This document shows, one piece after another, positions 34,627 through 43,577 of a stretch of DNA of 64,000 nucleotides (position 1 is the first letter of the stretch; every line of letters starts with the position of its first letter). Both the position numbers and the translations under genes were made by a program. Under the pieces are notes generated by a model. That model ran no database searches and had not been told where the DNA came from. It saw only the letters and a program-made list of their open reading frames with translations. The stretch comes from Chroogloeocystis siderophila 5.2 s.c.1 (GTDB taxonomy: Bacteria > Cyanobacteriota > Cyanobacteriia > Cyanobacteriales > Chroococcidiopsidaceae): contig NZ_MRCC01000012.1 of the NCBI RefSeq assembly GCF_001904655.1, positions 118,932-182,931 of the forward strand. Reading direction: 5' to 3'.

Positions 34627-35049
34627 AATCCCTACTTTTCTGTAGCTGGTAATATGCTGGTTGGCGAACAAACTTTGCTAGCAATGGTAGAAGCATATCA
34701 AGCCAAAGAAGGTATGGAATTTTCTGAACGATTATTGCAAGCATTAGAAGCAGGGGAAGCTGCGGGTAGTGATAAGCGGGGTCGTCAATCGGCAGCTATT
34801 TATGTTGTCAATCAAGATGTCTATCCTTATCTTGATTTGCGCGTCGATCACCATAACAATCCGATTGCAGAACTGCGCTATTTATTTGAAGAATCACGCA
34901 AGGACTACTATCAGATGTTTCGGCAGACAACGCCCACACGACATCCTCGGACTACAGAGCCTATTAGTCTAAATCCTACACCGTGGTCATCTTCTACTAA
35001 AGCACAACAAAAAAGTGCTAGCACGACGGATACACCGCTGTCTGCTTGA
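34627..35049 (+). pseudogene. DUF1028 (putative Ntn-hydrolase) protein, 5'-truncated
   Basis: The frame reads VAGNMLVGEQTL from 34642, the conserved C-terminal half motif of DUF1028 proteins, then LEAGEAAGSDKRGRQSAAIYV and DLRVDHHNNPIAELRYLF. The N-terminal Ntn-hydrolase half, with the nucleophile, is missing: upstream the frame runs into antisense asnB. The extra C-terminal tail after QMFRQTTP is low-complexity. Both genes were divergent and lost their starts in one deletion with its joint at about 34627. An ATG at 34654 exists but the protein would be a fragment. Confidence 0.75.
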
Positions 35050-35050
35050 T

Positions 35051-35269
35051 TTATTCTCTGAGGCAACGTAAGCACATCGGAAATACTAAGATTATCACAA
35101 GCGCCTCTATTGGCAGTTGAAACTGTAAGGGGGTTAGGGCAAACCCCCACACAATAAAGATTGCGCCAGATATTGCTGTTGCTAGGCGATAGACATCGTC
35201 TTTGAATTTTATACTTATCCAGACGAGTCCCATACCAATTGCTAAAAAGATCAAGTGAGTTGAAGGCAT
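35051..35269 (-). CDS. small membrane protein of unknown function
   Basis: 72 aa. Three hydrophobic stretches are visible: LIFLAIGMGLVWISI, ATAISGAIFIVWGFAL and IEALVIILVFPMCL. The charged KFKDDVYR between the first two would face the cytosol. No family was recognised. It ends 2 bp after the DUF1028 fragment's stop on the opposite strand. Confidence 0.55.
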   Translation of the reverse strand: MPSTHLIFLAIGMGLVWISIKFKDDVYRLATAISGAIFIVWGFALTPLQFQLPIEALVIILVFPMCLRCLRE

Positions 35270-35360
35270 ATTGTCTATATGTAGAGATTAGGGGGACTAC
35301 ACTAGCAAAGAACAGTACAATCGTCTTTGGTTAATGCCAAGTGCAATAAGGTTTGAAATC

Positions 35361-35897
35361 ATGTCAACAGTAGAGACGAAATCAAGTTCTGTATTTCAAC
35401 GCGTTCTGTTTACCTTCATCGCATTACTTTTTGTGACTATCTGTGCATTAGGAACCAAAATCGCCTTTTCTGGAGAACCGCAGTTATTTGCCGGAACGCG
35501 ACCTGATAACCTTGGGGTTCATGCTGGTGAATTAGCACCCTGTCCGAAAACTCCTAATTGTGTCAGCAGTCAAAGCCAAGATACAGCGCATCAAATTGCA
35601 CCTTTAACTTACAATTCAACTGACCAAGAGGCAATGGCACGGCTCAAAACAGTGCTGCAATCTTTTCGCCGCACCAAAGCGATCGCCCAAAATGAAAATT
35701 ACATTTACAGCGAATTTACGATTCCCGTTGTCGGATTTGTTGATGATGTCGAATTTTTGCTTGACAAAGATGCCAAAGTGATCAATGTTCGTTCAGCTTC
35801 GCGTTTAGGCGAGGGCGATTTGGGAGTTAATCGGCGTAGAATCGAAACTATCAGAACTAAATTTAATGCATCTTCTGTGGTGGATGCCTCTGACTGA
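35361..35897 (+). CDS. DUF1499 protein
   Basis: 178 aa from the ATG at 35361 (TTGAAATC precedes it; an in-frame ATG at 35334 is also possible). A membrane anchor or signal (RVLFTFIALLFVTICALGTKI) is followed by the DUF1499 domain: LAPCPKTPNCVSSQSQD, then FTIPVVGFVDDVEFLLD and NVRSASRLGEGDLGVNRRRIETIR. The domain is widespread in cyanobacteria and plastids; function is unknown. It is probably facing the lumen or periplasm. Confidence 0.85.
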   Translation: MSTVETKSSSVFQRVLFTFIALLFVTICALGTKIAFSGEPQLFAGTRPDNLGVHAGELAPCPKTPNCVSSQSQDTAHQIAPLTYNSTDQEAMARLKTVLQSFRRTKAIAQNENYIYSEFTIPVVGFVDDVEFLLDKDAKVINVRSASRLGEGDLGVNRRRIETIRTKFNASSVVDASD

Positions 35898-36003
35898 AGT
35901 CGGGGCTATATAAACTAAGTGTGTCTACGCACACTTTTAGTCATGTTATATGCGTAGTCCACACAGGTGGACTTTGTTTACTAGTTGCAAATTTATTCGC
36001 CAG
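35884..36003 (-). repeat. composite stem-loop repeat, copy left of mmsA
   Basis: Reading the minus strand from 36003: GCGAATAAATTTGC (36000-35987), then GTCCACCTGTGTGGAC (35972-35957), a second hairpin around AGTGTGCGTAGACACACTT, and AGCCCCGACTTCAGTCAG (35907-35890), whose TGACT lies at the end of the DUF1499 gene. Blocks of the same series occur at 37566-37606, 42853-42910, 46852-46896 and 49476-49560. It may serve as a terminator between DUF1499 and mmsA. Confidence 0.6.
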
Positions 36004-36018
36004 GTCTAAATAGGTATT

Positions 36019-37497
36019 TTAAAATTGTCTTGACCAATCTTGAAACCAGCGCTCAACAACAACTTTCGTTTGGGTAAAGAATTCAACGGCGTGATGTCCT
36101 TGTCCGTGCAGATCGCCAAAGAAACTTTCCTTCCACCCGCTAAAAGGGAAGAAAGCCATCGGTGCAGCAACGCCAATGTTGATGCCGATATTACCGACTT
36201 CTGCTTCGTAGCGAAATTTGCGTGCAGCAGCGCCACTAGAAGTAAATAAGCACGCCATGTTACCATATTGACCGCTGTTAACAAAAGCGATCGCTTCATC
36301 CACTGTATCAACATGAATTAAACCGAGTACAGGACCAAACACCTCAGTTTGAGCAATTGTACTTGTAGGCTCGATGTTCTCAAGTAGCGTTGGGCGGATA
36401 AAATAACCTTTAGGGTAATCCGCAATTTTTGCTTGCCGACCGTCAACCAGTGGTTTCGCACCCTCGGTAATTCCCTGTTGAATCAGTTGCTCAATTCTCG
36501 CTTGACTTTCTGCTGTAATCACAGGTCCCATTTGTACTTTGTCGTCTAATCCATAACCAACAACGCGAGTAGACGCCGCATCAGCGATCGCATCAATAAA
36601 GGTTTGACGCGCTTTGCCAACAGTAATTGCAAGCGAAGCCGCTAAACAACGTTGTCCAGCACAACCAAAGGCGCTATCCGCAACAATGCGAGTTGTTATT
36701 TCCATATCCGCATCAGGTAGCACAATCACCGGATTTTTAGCCCCACCTTGACATTGCGCGCGTTTACCATTTGCTGTCGCCCGACTGTAAACATAACGCG
36801 CTACAGGAGTCGAACCGACAAAGCTAATTGCACGAATCGCAGGATGATCGAGAATCGCATCGACAACTTCTTTAGCACCATTAACAAGATTAACAACACC
36901 TTTGGGTATTCCTGTTTGTGCCAAAAGCTGCATTACTTTTTGCATTGTCAGTGGTACTTTCTCGGAGGGTTTAATAAGATATGTATTACCGCAGGCGATC
37001 GCATACGGCATAAACCAAAATGGAATCATCCCTGGAAAATTAAACGGCGCAATAACTGCTGCAACGCCTACAGGTTGTCGAATCAAAATTTCATCAATAC
37101 CTTTGGCAATGTCTTCTGAGTTGTAGCCTTGCATCAAAATTGGAATTCCGCAAGCAACTTCCACATTTTCAATCGCCCGTTGCAATTCGCCTTTTGATTC
37201 TGCCAAAGTTTTGCCGCATTCTTGCGTAATTGTTACAGCTAAGTCCTCAAAGTTCTCTTCTAACAGTGCTTTAAGTTTAAATAAATACTGCACTCGTTCC
37301 CCTGGTGGAATGCGACGCCAAAAGTTGAATGCTGTGGCTGCGGCTGTTGCTGCTTGATCTATGTCTGTTGCTATTCCTAATGGAACCTTAGCCAGTATTT
37401 CTGCTGTAGCTGGATTAGTTACATCCAAATACTCAGTAGCATTGGAGTCACACCATTCGCCATTAATATAGTTTTGAAGAACAGGGGCACAACTCAT
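36019..37497 (-). CDS. mmsA: methylmalonate-semialdehyde dehydrogenase (CoA-acylating)
   Basis: 492 aa. The catalytic Cys is in [12 protein letters not shown], the NAD-site [14 protein letters not shown] is intact, and the opening [22 protein letters not shown] and [21 protein letters not shown] are characteristic of MmsA. It oxidises methylmalonate or malonate semialdehyde (valine, inositol, beta-alanine routes) with CoA. No inositol or valine pathway gene lies nearby. It is flanked on both sides by stem-loop repeats in opposite orientation. Confidence 0.9.
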   Translation of the reverse strand: MSCAPVLQNYINGEWCDSNATEYLDVTNPATAEILAKVPLGIATDIDQAATAAATAFNFWRRIPPGERVQYLFKLKALLEENFEDLAVTITQECGKTLAESKGELQRAIENVEVACGIPILMQGYNSEDIAKGIDEILIRQPVGVAAVIAPFNFPGMIPFWFMPYAIACGNTYLIKPSEKVPLTMQKVMQLLAQTGIPKGVVNLVNGAKEVVDAILDHPAIRAISFVGSTPVARYVYSRATANGKRAQCQGGAKNPVIVLPDADMEITTRIVADSAFGCAGQRCLAASLAITVGKARQTFIDAIADAASTRVVGYGLDDKVQMGPVITAESQARIEQLIQQGITEGAKPLVDGRQAKIADYPKGYFIRPTLLENIEPTSTIAQTEVFGPVLGLIHVDTVDEAIAFVNSGQYGNMACLFTSSGAAARKFRYEAEVGNIGINIGVAAPMAFFPFSGWKESFFGDLHGQGHHAVEFFTQTKVVVERWFQDWSRQF

Positions 37498-37565
37498 AAG
37501 ATTTACCCTGATACTAAACTCTATTTATTATCAGGGCAATGCTCGACAATTGCTTTGAAATTTAA

Positions 37566-37606
37566 GCGAATAAATTCGCAGCTAAAAAAAAAGTCCACCT
37601 GCGTGG
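37566..37606 (+). repeat. composite stem-loop repeat, copy right of mmsA
   Basis: GCGAATAAATTCGC (37566-37579, perfect 14-nt hairpin) and GTCCACCTGCGTGG (37593-37606), in the same order as 46852-46896 and inverted to the copy at 35957-36000. Confidence 0.6.
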
Positions 37607-37709
37607 TTTAAACGAACACTTGGGTGCGCTTTTACTGATCCAATTGACAACAATCGTAATTCCCTGCAAGCAAAACGAAAATTCGGCAACTTTACCAGCT
37701 ACATACACT

Positions 37710-38154
37710 TCATCGCCTACCTACTTGAAATTCCTTGAGATTACCCACAAGTGTATAAAGTTCACCGTCAGCAGTCCGTAGCGTTTGACACTCTACTCCC
37801 TCATCGGTGAGAACTCCCTTGACGCAAATTGTTCTCTCTTTACCGCTTGTTTCTAAAAGTGCAACTTGAGAATTACTAGAAGCATAAACTTTTACTCCTC
37901 TAAGATTTGTGGGAATATTTTCCAGACGGAAATTTGCTTTTTTTGACGCAAGTGCAGGTGCAACAATTCCTTCTGGTGGTTCAGCTACAAACTCAAATTC
38001 ATAAATACCGTCAATGGGTGGCTAGATATAGGTGTAAGGAATTAGTTCGGTATTTTCCAGCCTTGTGTAGGGACAGTTCCTATCGCTGTGATAGAAAGCT
38101 TTCTAAAATTGCTAGCTTAATTTCTTGTACTTCTAATACTTTATTTTTATCCAT
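37710..38154 (-). pseudogene. frameshifted remnant of an unrecognised protein
   Basis: An ATG at 38154 with GGAG upstream opens as MDKNKVLEVQEIKLAILESF, then breaks (TAG after about 24 codons). Shifting frame by one gives continuous coding-like sequence: CPYTRLENTELIPYTYI, an in-frame TAG where TGG is likely, PPIDGIYEFEFVAEPPEGIVA, then NLRGVKVYASSNSQVALLE, ending KEFQVGR and TGA (37712-37710). The sum is about 145 codons. The product family is not recognised; the fit to a coding sequence is judged from codon character and ribosome-binding site. The plus-strand open frame across it is an antisense shadow. Confidence 0.6.
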
Positions 38155-38501
38155 CTTATATCTCCGAATGACTGCTTTGTTTTTAAAACCCAGTTTTGTT
38201 TAACCACGTGAAGTAAGTTTTCACTCTTTCTTCTTCAAAGCAGTTTGAGTGACTTACATAAGTCTTTAGCAAAACTTAATATTCAATACTAGAGCTAAAG
38301 CTATCTGAATTTAGTAAGGTGTAGTATAAATTACTTACAATATTGCTGCTACGATAAAGCGTTGCAGCGAAAAATTGCGTGTAAATAAAATTAGTTCGAG
38401 AAGGCGATCGCGCTAAAGTAACATCTACTGACTTAATAACTAAAAGCTTGACTTCACATTTTAATAAAAAGAAGGGAATTGTTACTCCCTTCTTGTCGAT
38501 T
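38155..38501. other. intergenic stretch with a terminator at its right end
   Basis: No credible gene is seen. AT-rich sequence with one HIP1 site at 38404. Within it, AAGAAGGGA (38469-38477) and TCCCTTCTT (38486-38494) make a 9-bp hairpin followed on the minus strand by TTTTATTAA, a good terminator for the gene at 38502-38702. Confidence 0.6.
38469..38494 (-). terminator. rho-independent terminator of the 38502 gene
   Basis: Perfect 9-bp stem with an 8-nt loop and a T-rich tail on the minus strand, 8 bp after the stop codon. Confidence 0.75.
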
Positions 38502-38702
38502 TTACTTATGTTCAGAGTATCTGCTCTCCGAGTATCTTACCGCTGCCTCTGATGGTACAATCTTGTACCCTAACATATGGTGTTCTCTTGCTACGATTTC
38601 GGCTTTCTCTCTACTTTGATACATCAACGTATAGTGCAAATGTCCGTGCCATTCTCCGTAAACTTGATTTTGGTCATCTAAGATTGAGTAGTGATTAGGC
38701 AT
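38502..38702 (-). CDS. small conserved-looking protein of unknown function
   Basis: 66 aa: YSILDDQNQVYGEWHGHLHY, TLMYQSREKAEIVAREHHML. A compact soluble protein with a beta-hairpin followed by a helix is suggested. No family recognised. The terminator directly after the stop and the coding-like composition support a real gene. Confidence 0.6.
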   Translation of the reverse strand: MPNHYSILDDQNQVYGEWHGHLHYTLMYQSREKAEIVAREHHMLGYKIVPSEAAVRYSESRYSEHK

Positions 38703-38983
38703 CGTTACTTACTCCATTTTCAAGCACTGCCTATATGCTTTAAATTATCGTCTGCAAACGAGCCGCCTACAGTGAACAATTATAAAAATGTGTTGAAATT
38801 ATTTTAAGTTTTTTGTTCAAAAAAATACTTTATTCGGACTTGTAAGCCAAAAAATCTACTCATTGTCATTCCATAGCAGAAATTACTTCATATCCTTCGG
38901 CAGCCGAGCTTTTTTAACAAATTTATATATTTCTACTTAGCTCTTAATTTCGTTACAATATCTTCTGTTTTTTAATCTTCTAT

Positions 38984-39140
38984 AACTCTACAAATCCGCT
39001 ACTCTAAGCGTTCTAAATCAAGTTCACCCTTATCACACACAATTCTGCCTACCGTTGGATCGACATGACTTAAATCCATAAGTAGATTGTGTAGAATCTG
39101 CTGCTGTTGGCGTGATTGAGTTACCTCATGCAGTGCCTCA
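38984..39140 (-). pseudogene. dead fragment of a second RemA-like gene
   Basis: Minus-strand translation gives ALHEVTQSRQQQQILHNLL, MDLSHVDPTVGRIVCDKG, ELDLERLE and then TAG, matching residues about 68-115 of the gene at 41586-41942, with the CAG of LEQRI changed to TAG. The N-terminal part is missing. Both copies have the same orientation and lie on either side of galE and the barrel protein gene. Confidence 0.75.
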
Positions 39141-39144
39141 GTTT

Positions 39145-40140
39145 TTAATCACTATGTCTTCGTTGATGCCAGCGCCATGCATCTTCTATCATTTCCTCTA
39201 GCTTAGAATAAGCAGGCTTCCAGCCTAAAACCCTTTGTACTTTTTCATAATTACCAACTAAGATAGGAGGATCGCCCGTTCGCCGTTCAGTCTTAACAAC
39301 CGGAAATGAGCGCTTAGTTATATTAATAACTGTATCAATTACTTGCTGTACAGAAAAACCATTGCCATTGCCTAAATTAAAAATTTCCGTTTCGCCTCCT
39401 TGTAATAGATAATTCAGCCCTAAAACGTGAGCATGCGCCAAGTCTATTACATGGATATAATCGCGGATACACGTACCGTCAGGAGTGTCATAATCAGTAC
39501 CGAAAATAAACACTTTTTCTCGCTTTCCTAACGCAGTTAACAAAACTAGGGGAATTAAGTGCGTTTCTGGAGTGCGATCTTCTCCGAGTCGTCCTAGCTT
39601 ATCAGCACCGGCAGCATTAAAATAACGGAAGCAAACCGAGCGAAGCTGATATGCTCTATCAAAGTCTAATAGTATTTTTTCTACCATTAGTTTAGTAGCC
39701 CCATATGGATTAATGGGATTCTGAGGATGTTCTTCTGGAATTGGTATTTGTTGAGGAATACCATATGTAGCACAAGTTGAAGAAAAAACAATCTTATTTA
39801 CTTCAGCCTGAAGCATTGCTTCCAAGAGGGTAAGCGAACCTAGCACATTAGTTTGGTAATACTTGAGTGGGTCAGATACCGATTCATTAACATAAGTATA
39901 GGCAGCAAAATGGATAACTGCCTCTATAGATCTTTGGGCGAAAATTTGATCTAGTAGGGGGCGATCGCAAATGTTGCCACAGATGAGTTCTGCTTTAAGT
40001 ACCTTTTCTACTAAATCTCTGTGACCATACACCAAGTTATCTAAAATTAAGACGGAATATCCAGCCTCTTGGAGTGCCAAGACTGTATGAGTACCGATAT
40101 AACCTGCGCCTCCAGTAATCAATATAGTTGGGTTTTCCAC
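39145..40140 (-). CDS. galE: UDP-glucose 4-epimerase
   Basis: 331 aa. NAD motif TGGAGYIGTHT, catalytic Thr/Ser in VFSSTCATYG, YxxxK in INPYGATKLMVEK, and the RYFNAAGAD and FGTDYDTPDGTCIRDYIHV segments are all GalE-typical. It interconverts UDP-glucose and UDP-galactose for polysaccharide synthesis. It follows the gene at 40170-41207 by 29 bp on the same strand, suggesting that the two act in one polysaccharide route. Confidence 0.95.
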   Translation of the reverse strand: MENPTILITGGAGYIGTHTVLALQEAGYSVLILDNLVYGHRDLVEKVLKAELICGNICDRPLLDQIFAQRSIEAVIHFAAYTYVNESVSDPLKYYQTNVLGSLTLLEAMLQAEVNKIVFSSTCATYGIPQQIPIPEEHPQNPINPYGATKLMVEKILLDFDRAYQLRSVCFRYFNAAGADKLGRLGEDRTPETHLIPLVLLTALGKREKVFIFGTDYDTPDGTCIRDYIHVIDLAHAHVLGLNYLLQGGETEIFNLGNGNGFSVQQVIDTVINITKRSFPVVKTERRTGDPPILVGNYEKVQRVLGWKPAYSKLEEMIEDAWRWHQRRHSD

Positions 40141-40169
40141 AACGCGCCCTGTTAGTAGAATTGTTATTT

Positions 40170-41207
40170 TTAAACGATGCAGTCACTCTGCACACCATTC
40201 AAGGACCAATCCATTGCTTGTGTAGCGAAAATAGAAGCCCACGAATTTACGTCCAAACTGCGATCGCAGTAGTAAAGCCCGAAGTCTGGAGAACGCAGGC
40301 TTAATAAAAATGTAAATCCCTTATTGATTGCTTCAGCAAAGCGATCACGGTCTACTGCTATCCAAATGCGTAGTGCTTGTGCAGTCGCATCACAAACTTT
40401 ACATAGTTCTCGTGACGGCGCATTGTACCAGTTAAACAGGCTTCCATCTGAATTTTGCCACCTTTGCAAACTCTGGGCACCACCACTCAATAGTTCTGTA
40501 GCCTCAAGATAGTCGCGTGAGTGAAGATAGAGTAACCCTTCTAGAGCATAGCAATGAGCATGGCAGTAAACAAGAGTTGTTTCTGGAAAAACATGAAAGA
40601 CTCCATCTGAGTAGCACTCGCGTACAACTTCCTCTGCAATCTCCAATGCTAAGTTAGAAAAATAATGCTCGCCTGTTTCTACCGCAAGTGCATCTAGCGC
40701 AATGACAGTTTTTAGCATACTTGCACCGAAAACACTTGACCAATGAGGTTGTATTTCTAGCAAGCTACCATTATCAGCTACAACCGCTAGCCTTTGCTGT
40801 GCCATCTTCATTATGAAGCGTGACATGTCTGCCACAACTGTGGGATTTACATAACCATTCAAATACTTTTTGTAAGTCAGCAATCCATTGACAGCCATGC
40901 AAGTATCAAACAAATAGAGTTTTTCATTTTTGCCTATACCACCTAACGGTGATATCAAATGTTGTAAGCTGTTAGCAACAGCGTGGGCTTGTTCAGCAAG
41001 ATAGCGATAGTTTCTTTGCAGACTCAGTTGCGAAACTAATGTTAAGTAAAGTCCCATAGCTTCTGGGTAAACAAACCCAGGATGGTTAGGATTGATCCAC
41101 GAATAAATATAACCAGAGTTACAAACAATTTTAGAGCAAGTTAAGAAATGAACTAAATCAGTCTGCATTTCTCTTGTAGGTAAGATAGCACTCTCAACAT
41201 TTGACAT
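40170..41207 (-). CDS. uncharacterised helical-barrel protein, possible (alpha/alpha)6 carbohydrate enzyme
   Basis: 345 aa without signal peptide. Repeating helix pairs are seen: VYPEAMGLYLTLVSQLSLQ, NSLQHLISPLGGIG, MAVNGLLTYKKYL, HYFSNLALEIAEEVVRE, HAHCYALEGLLYLHSRDYL, GAQSLQRWQNSDGSLFNWY, CDATAQALRIWIAV. The order (aromatic-rich turns, Gly-X-Gly loops) resembles (alpha/alpha)6-barrel enzymes acting on sugars, such as epimerases and lyases. This is inference; no family is recognised. Co-location with galE supports a role in exopolysaccharide. Confidence 0.5.
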   Translation of the reverse strand: MSNVESAILPTREMQTDLVHFLTCSKIVCNSGYIYSWINPNHPGFVYPEAMGLYLTLVSQLSLQRNYRYLAEQAHAVANSLQHLISPLGGIGKNEKLYLFDTCMAVNGLLTYKKYLNGYVNPTVVADMSRFIMKMAQQRLAVVADNGSLLEIQPHWSSVFGASMLKTVIALDALAVETGEHYFSNLALEIAEEVVRECYSDGVFHVFPETTLVYCHAHCYALEGLLYLHSRDYLEATELLSGGAQSLQRWQNSDGSLFNWYNAPSRELCKVCDATAQALRIWIAVDRDRFAEAINKGFTFLLSLRSPDFGLYYCDRSLDVNSWASIFATQAMDWSLNGVQSDCIV

Positions 41208-41585
41208 AATGAGTACTCCTTGACTTTTTCTGATGAAGCTCTTTTTAAAAAATCGATATCAGAAAATATACCATTGGTGTCAAGCTTGTTTTTTCTATAA
41301 AACTATCTTGTTTGTGTTAATCTAGTTACAAAATAACTATACGACACACATCGATGACTTTTTTTTATTTGTTTTTGCTAAAATTTTAATAAAAATCAAC
41401 AATTGTTATTAAAGGTTTGATTTTATATATTTTTTGAGTTTTAAGTTAATTTCGTTTTAAATTCAATGCTCATAATTTAGAACTGCATATAAACTGAACT
41501 CTTTGTTAAATCTACCTAGAACTGATACTATTTTTTAACTCATTTAGGTTTAAATAGGGATGCCATAGCGCATCCCTTATCGTAA
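41208..41585. other. AT-rich gap with terminator of the RemA-like gene
   Basis: No gene is seen. AGGGATGC (41556-41563) and GCATCCCT (41570-41577) form an 8-bp hairpin just after the stop of the RemA-like gene. The rest (41230-41520) is AT-rich promoter-like sequence for the barrel gene, whose start is at 41207. Confidence 0.55.
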
Positions 41586-41942
41586 TTACTCTTCTACAAC
41601 TTCACGGATTCGCTGCTCTAGGCGTTCCAAATCAAGCCCACCCTCATCACGCACAATTCTGCGTACCGTTGGGTTGACATTGCTTAAATCCATAAGTAGA
41701 TCGTGTAGAATCTCCTGCTGTTGGCGTGATTGAGTCACCTCACGCGGTTCTTGCACTAAGTCGCGGACAATCGAGTCTTCAGCGCGCGAAGCAACAATCG
41801 GATCTGTTTGTCCTTGGAGATGTATAAATGTGCGTCGCCCAGGCCCACGTTCTTCCTCAATGGGGATAACTGCTGTTACTTGATCTGAACGCACATATTT
41901 GCCAAAACCAAGATGTACTAATGCTGATGACTGTATTCTCAT
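41586..41942 (-). CDS. RemA/DUF370-like small regulator
   Basis: 118 aa. The N-terminal half (SALVHLGFGKYVRSDQVTAVIPIEEE, then GRRTFIHLQGQTDPIVASR) resembles the RemA core, in which xIGFGNYVxxxRIxAIV is followed by a basic strand. The C-terminal half (VTQSRQQQEILHDLLMDLS, DLERLEQRIREVVEE) is an added helical tail. RemA proteins are dimeric DNA binders controlling matrix genes; here the galE-linked genes are adjacent. The assignment is by pattern only. A dead partial copy is at 38984-39140. Confidence 0.5.
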   Translation of the reverse strand: MRIQSSALVHLGFGKYVRSDQVTAVIPIEEERGPGRRTFIHLQGQTDPIVASRAEDSIVRDLVQEPREVTQSRQQQEILHDLLMDLSNVNPTVRRIVRDEGGLDLERLEQRIREVVEE

Positions 41943-42257
41943 TTAAGCAAATTATTTTTCTTTCATTTATATATCTATTATCCTGCAATAAACACTGACT
42001 TAATAGCAATAAGTAGAACGGGTTACGCACCTATTTTTATCGTGTTTCCCCTAAACGATTCGACTGTTTTAAATCTAATAAAGTTCAAGACAAATTGCTG
42101 TTTTGGATGGTGATTTATGGCTGATGAAAGCTTAGCTAGTATGTGTTTTTGATAAGTCAGGCGGAAGACGATCGCGTTAACTAGTAAAAGTAAAATACGC
42201 AGATAAAAGTTTAGTGTTTGATCGTTAAAATACCTCGCAGAAATAGTCTTACTCTAG

Positions 42258-42852
42258 CTAAGAACGAACAATTTTTAAAGCAATAGAAACTAGCGAGAGA
42301 AAAGTCAAAAATCCTACAGCATCTAAAACTGTTGTTAGCAGTAGTCCAATAATTAATGCAGGATCGGGATTTATCCTTGTTAAACCCATTGGAAGTAACG
42401 TTCCTAAGGTAGCAGCAACAAATACGTTGATTGCCATAACCATTATGGAGGCGACCAAATTAAGGAAAGAATACCAAGCGCAAGACTCAAAGCTAAGGCT
42501 GTACCTAAACCTGCAAGAATCTCTTTGCGGACGATTTTGAGCGTATCTTTGGGTACGACTTCCCCAACACCTAATCCTCTGAAGGTTACAGATAATGCTT
42601 GAATTACAACATTGCCGCTGGTGTTAGATATAATTGGCATGATGACTGCCAAAACGCGGACGAGAGAAATGACCTGTTGAAAAGGCGCGATCGCGACTGA
42701 CACATCGCCTTGACAATTTGCACCACTTGGGTGTCGTGTAAAGAATTAATGAGTTCTTCTTTGACTTTGGTTAGCTTTGGTTAGTAAGTATCCAAACACA
42801 TCAATTGCATGGGCTTTGTTGAGTAAGCAAAAAGCGATCGCGCGTTGTTCTG
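42258..42852 (-). pseudogene. MgtE-type Mg2+ transporter, internally deleted and frameshifted
   Basis: From 42852 leftwards: PEQRAIAFCLLNKAHAIDVFGYL then, in another frame, SLHDTQVVQIVKAM match the MgtE cytosolic N domain. Next comes ISNTSGNVVIQALSVTFRGLGVGEV and GLGTALALSLALGIL (first part of the membrane domain, to 42443). After another shift, NVFVAATLGTLLPMGLTRI and NPDPALIIGLLLTTVLDAVG (42458-42258) complete the membrane end. The CBS domains and the N-terminus are missing. The stem-loop repeat at 42853-42910 lies exactly where homology stops. Confidence 0.75.
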
Positions 42853-42910
42853 GTACGAAGGTACACTCAAACAAGGTTTTTATGAGTAAGTTCACGGAGG
42901 TGGACTTTGT
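42853..42910 (-). repeat. stem-loop repeat at the mgtE break
   Basis: On the minus strand: ACAAAGTCCACCTCCGTGAA then CTTACTCATAAAAACCTTG and AGTGTACCTTCGTAC. The middle part aligns base by base with 49476-49520 (GTGAACTTATTGATAAAAG and CAGTGTACTTTCGTACAC), and the first part resembles the GTCCACC block of the mmsA-flanking repeats. Confidence 0.6.
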
Positions 42911-43076
42911 TATATGGACTTCGAGCCACCATAGATACAACAAATAGAATTTCCACTGGTATTCGTTATTAATACCAGTTACTAGAATCTTAACCGTTAA
43001 GGGTGGCGCTATCAACCAATAGAAGAGTTGTATCTCGGTTCTCCAAGATTAGAAAATTTGCAAGTTTTTTACTGTA

Positions 43077-43577
43077 CTATCCTTTGTCCATTGTTGCTAA
43101 AACTTGATTGGCAAATCTTTCTGGATGTTCTGGAGTAACAACAATTGTGCGATCGCACAACTTCAGAACTACTGCTTTACTCGGATCTGTTGCATAAGCT
43201 TGGTAATTGCCCAATTTTCGGTTGTAGAACTTTCCAGAGTAACTAAATAACCCACCATTTCCCCACTTACGTAGCGAGTTTCGCATTGCTTGTGGATCTA
43301 CATCAGCAGAAGTTAAGTTCCTTAAATCAATTTTTGTGTTCCAACCAATGCGCTGAACATAAAGTGTATTGTCTGCGATCGCATAACCGCGAATACTGAA
43401 GAATACAGATATTAATAAAATCACCAAAGGAATTATTACCATCGCCACTAGCCACGCAATATCACTACGAGAAGCAGTCAATATTCCAATCAACACAATT
43501 CCTAGCAGTATTGCAGAAACTACAATAGTAATAGCAATCAGCGATATCGCCCAAGGAGCCTTAAATACTTTATTCAT
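43077..43577 (-). CDS. PH-domain membrane protein
   Basis: 166 aa. Two N-terminal membrane helices (ISLIAITIVVSAILLGIVLIG and LVAMVIIPLVILLISVFFSI) are followed by a bacterial PH domain: YAIADNTLYVQRIGWNTKIDL, SGKFYNRKLGNYQAYATD and KAVVLKLCDRTIVVTPEHPERF. The last motif is typical of these domains. Function is unknown; the soluble part faces the cytosol by the positive-inside rule. Confidence 0.8.
   Translation of the reverse strand: MNKVFKAPWAISLIAITIVVSAILLGIVLIGILTASRSDIAWLVAMVIIPLVILLISVFFSIRGYAIADNTLYVQRIGWNTKIDLRNLTSADVDPQAMRNSLRKWGNGGLFSYSGKFYNRKLGNYQAYATDPSKAVVLKLCDRTIVVTPEHPERFANQVLATMDKG

Noticed and set aside
34627..34744. Upstream 40 codons of the asnB open frame
   Set aside because: They are the complement of a conserved DUF1028 stretch (AGNMLVG) and do not match asparagine synthetase.
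20721..35049. Tn7-like CRISPR-associated transposon
   Set aside because: No tnsA, tnsB, tnsC or tniQ-like gene and no Tn7-type ends are seen; cas3, cas1 and cas2 are present, as in an ordinary defence system.
37907..38203. 98-codon plus-strand frame
   Set aside because: It is antisense to a better, though broken, minus-strand coding sequence with a ribosome-binding site.
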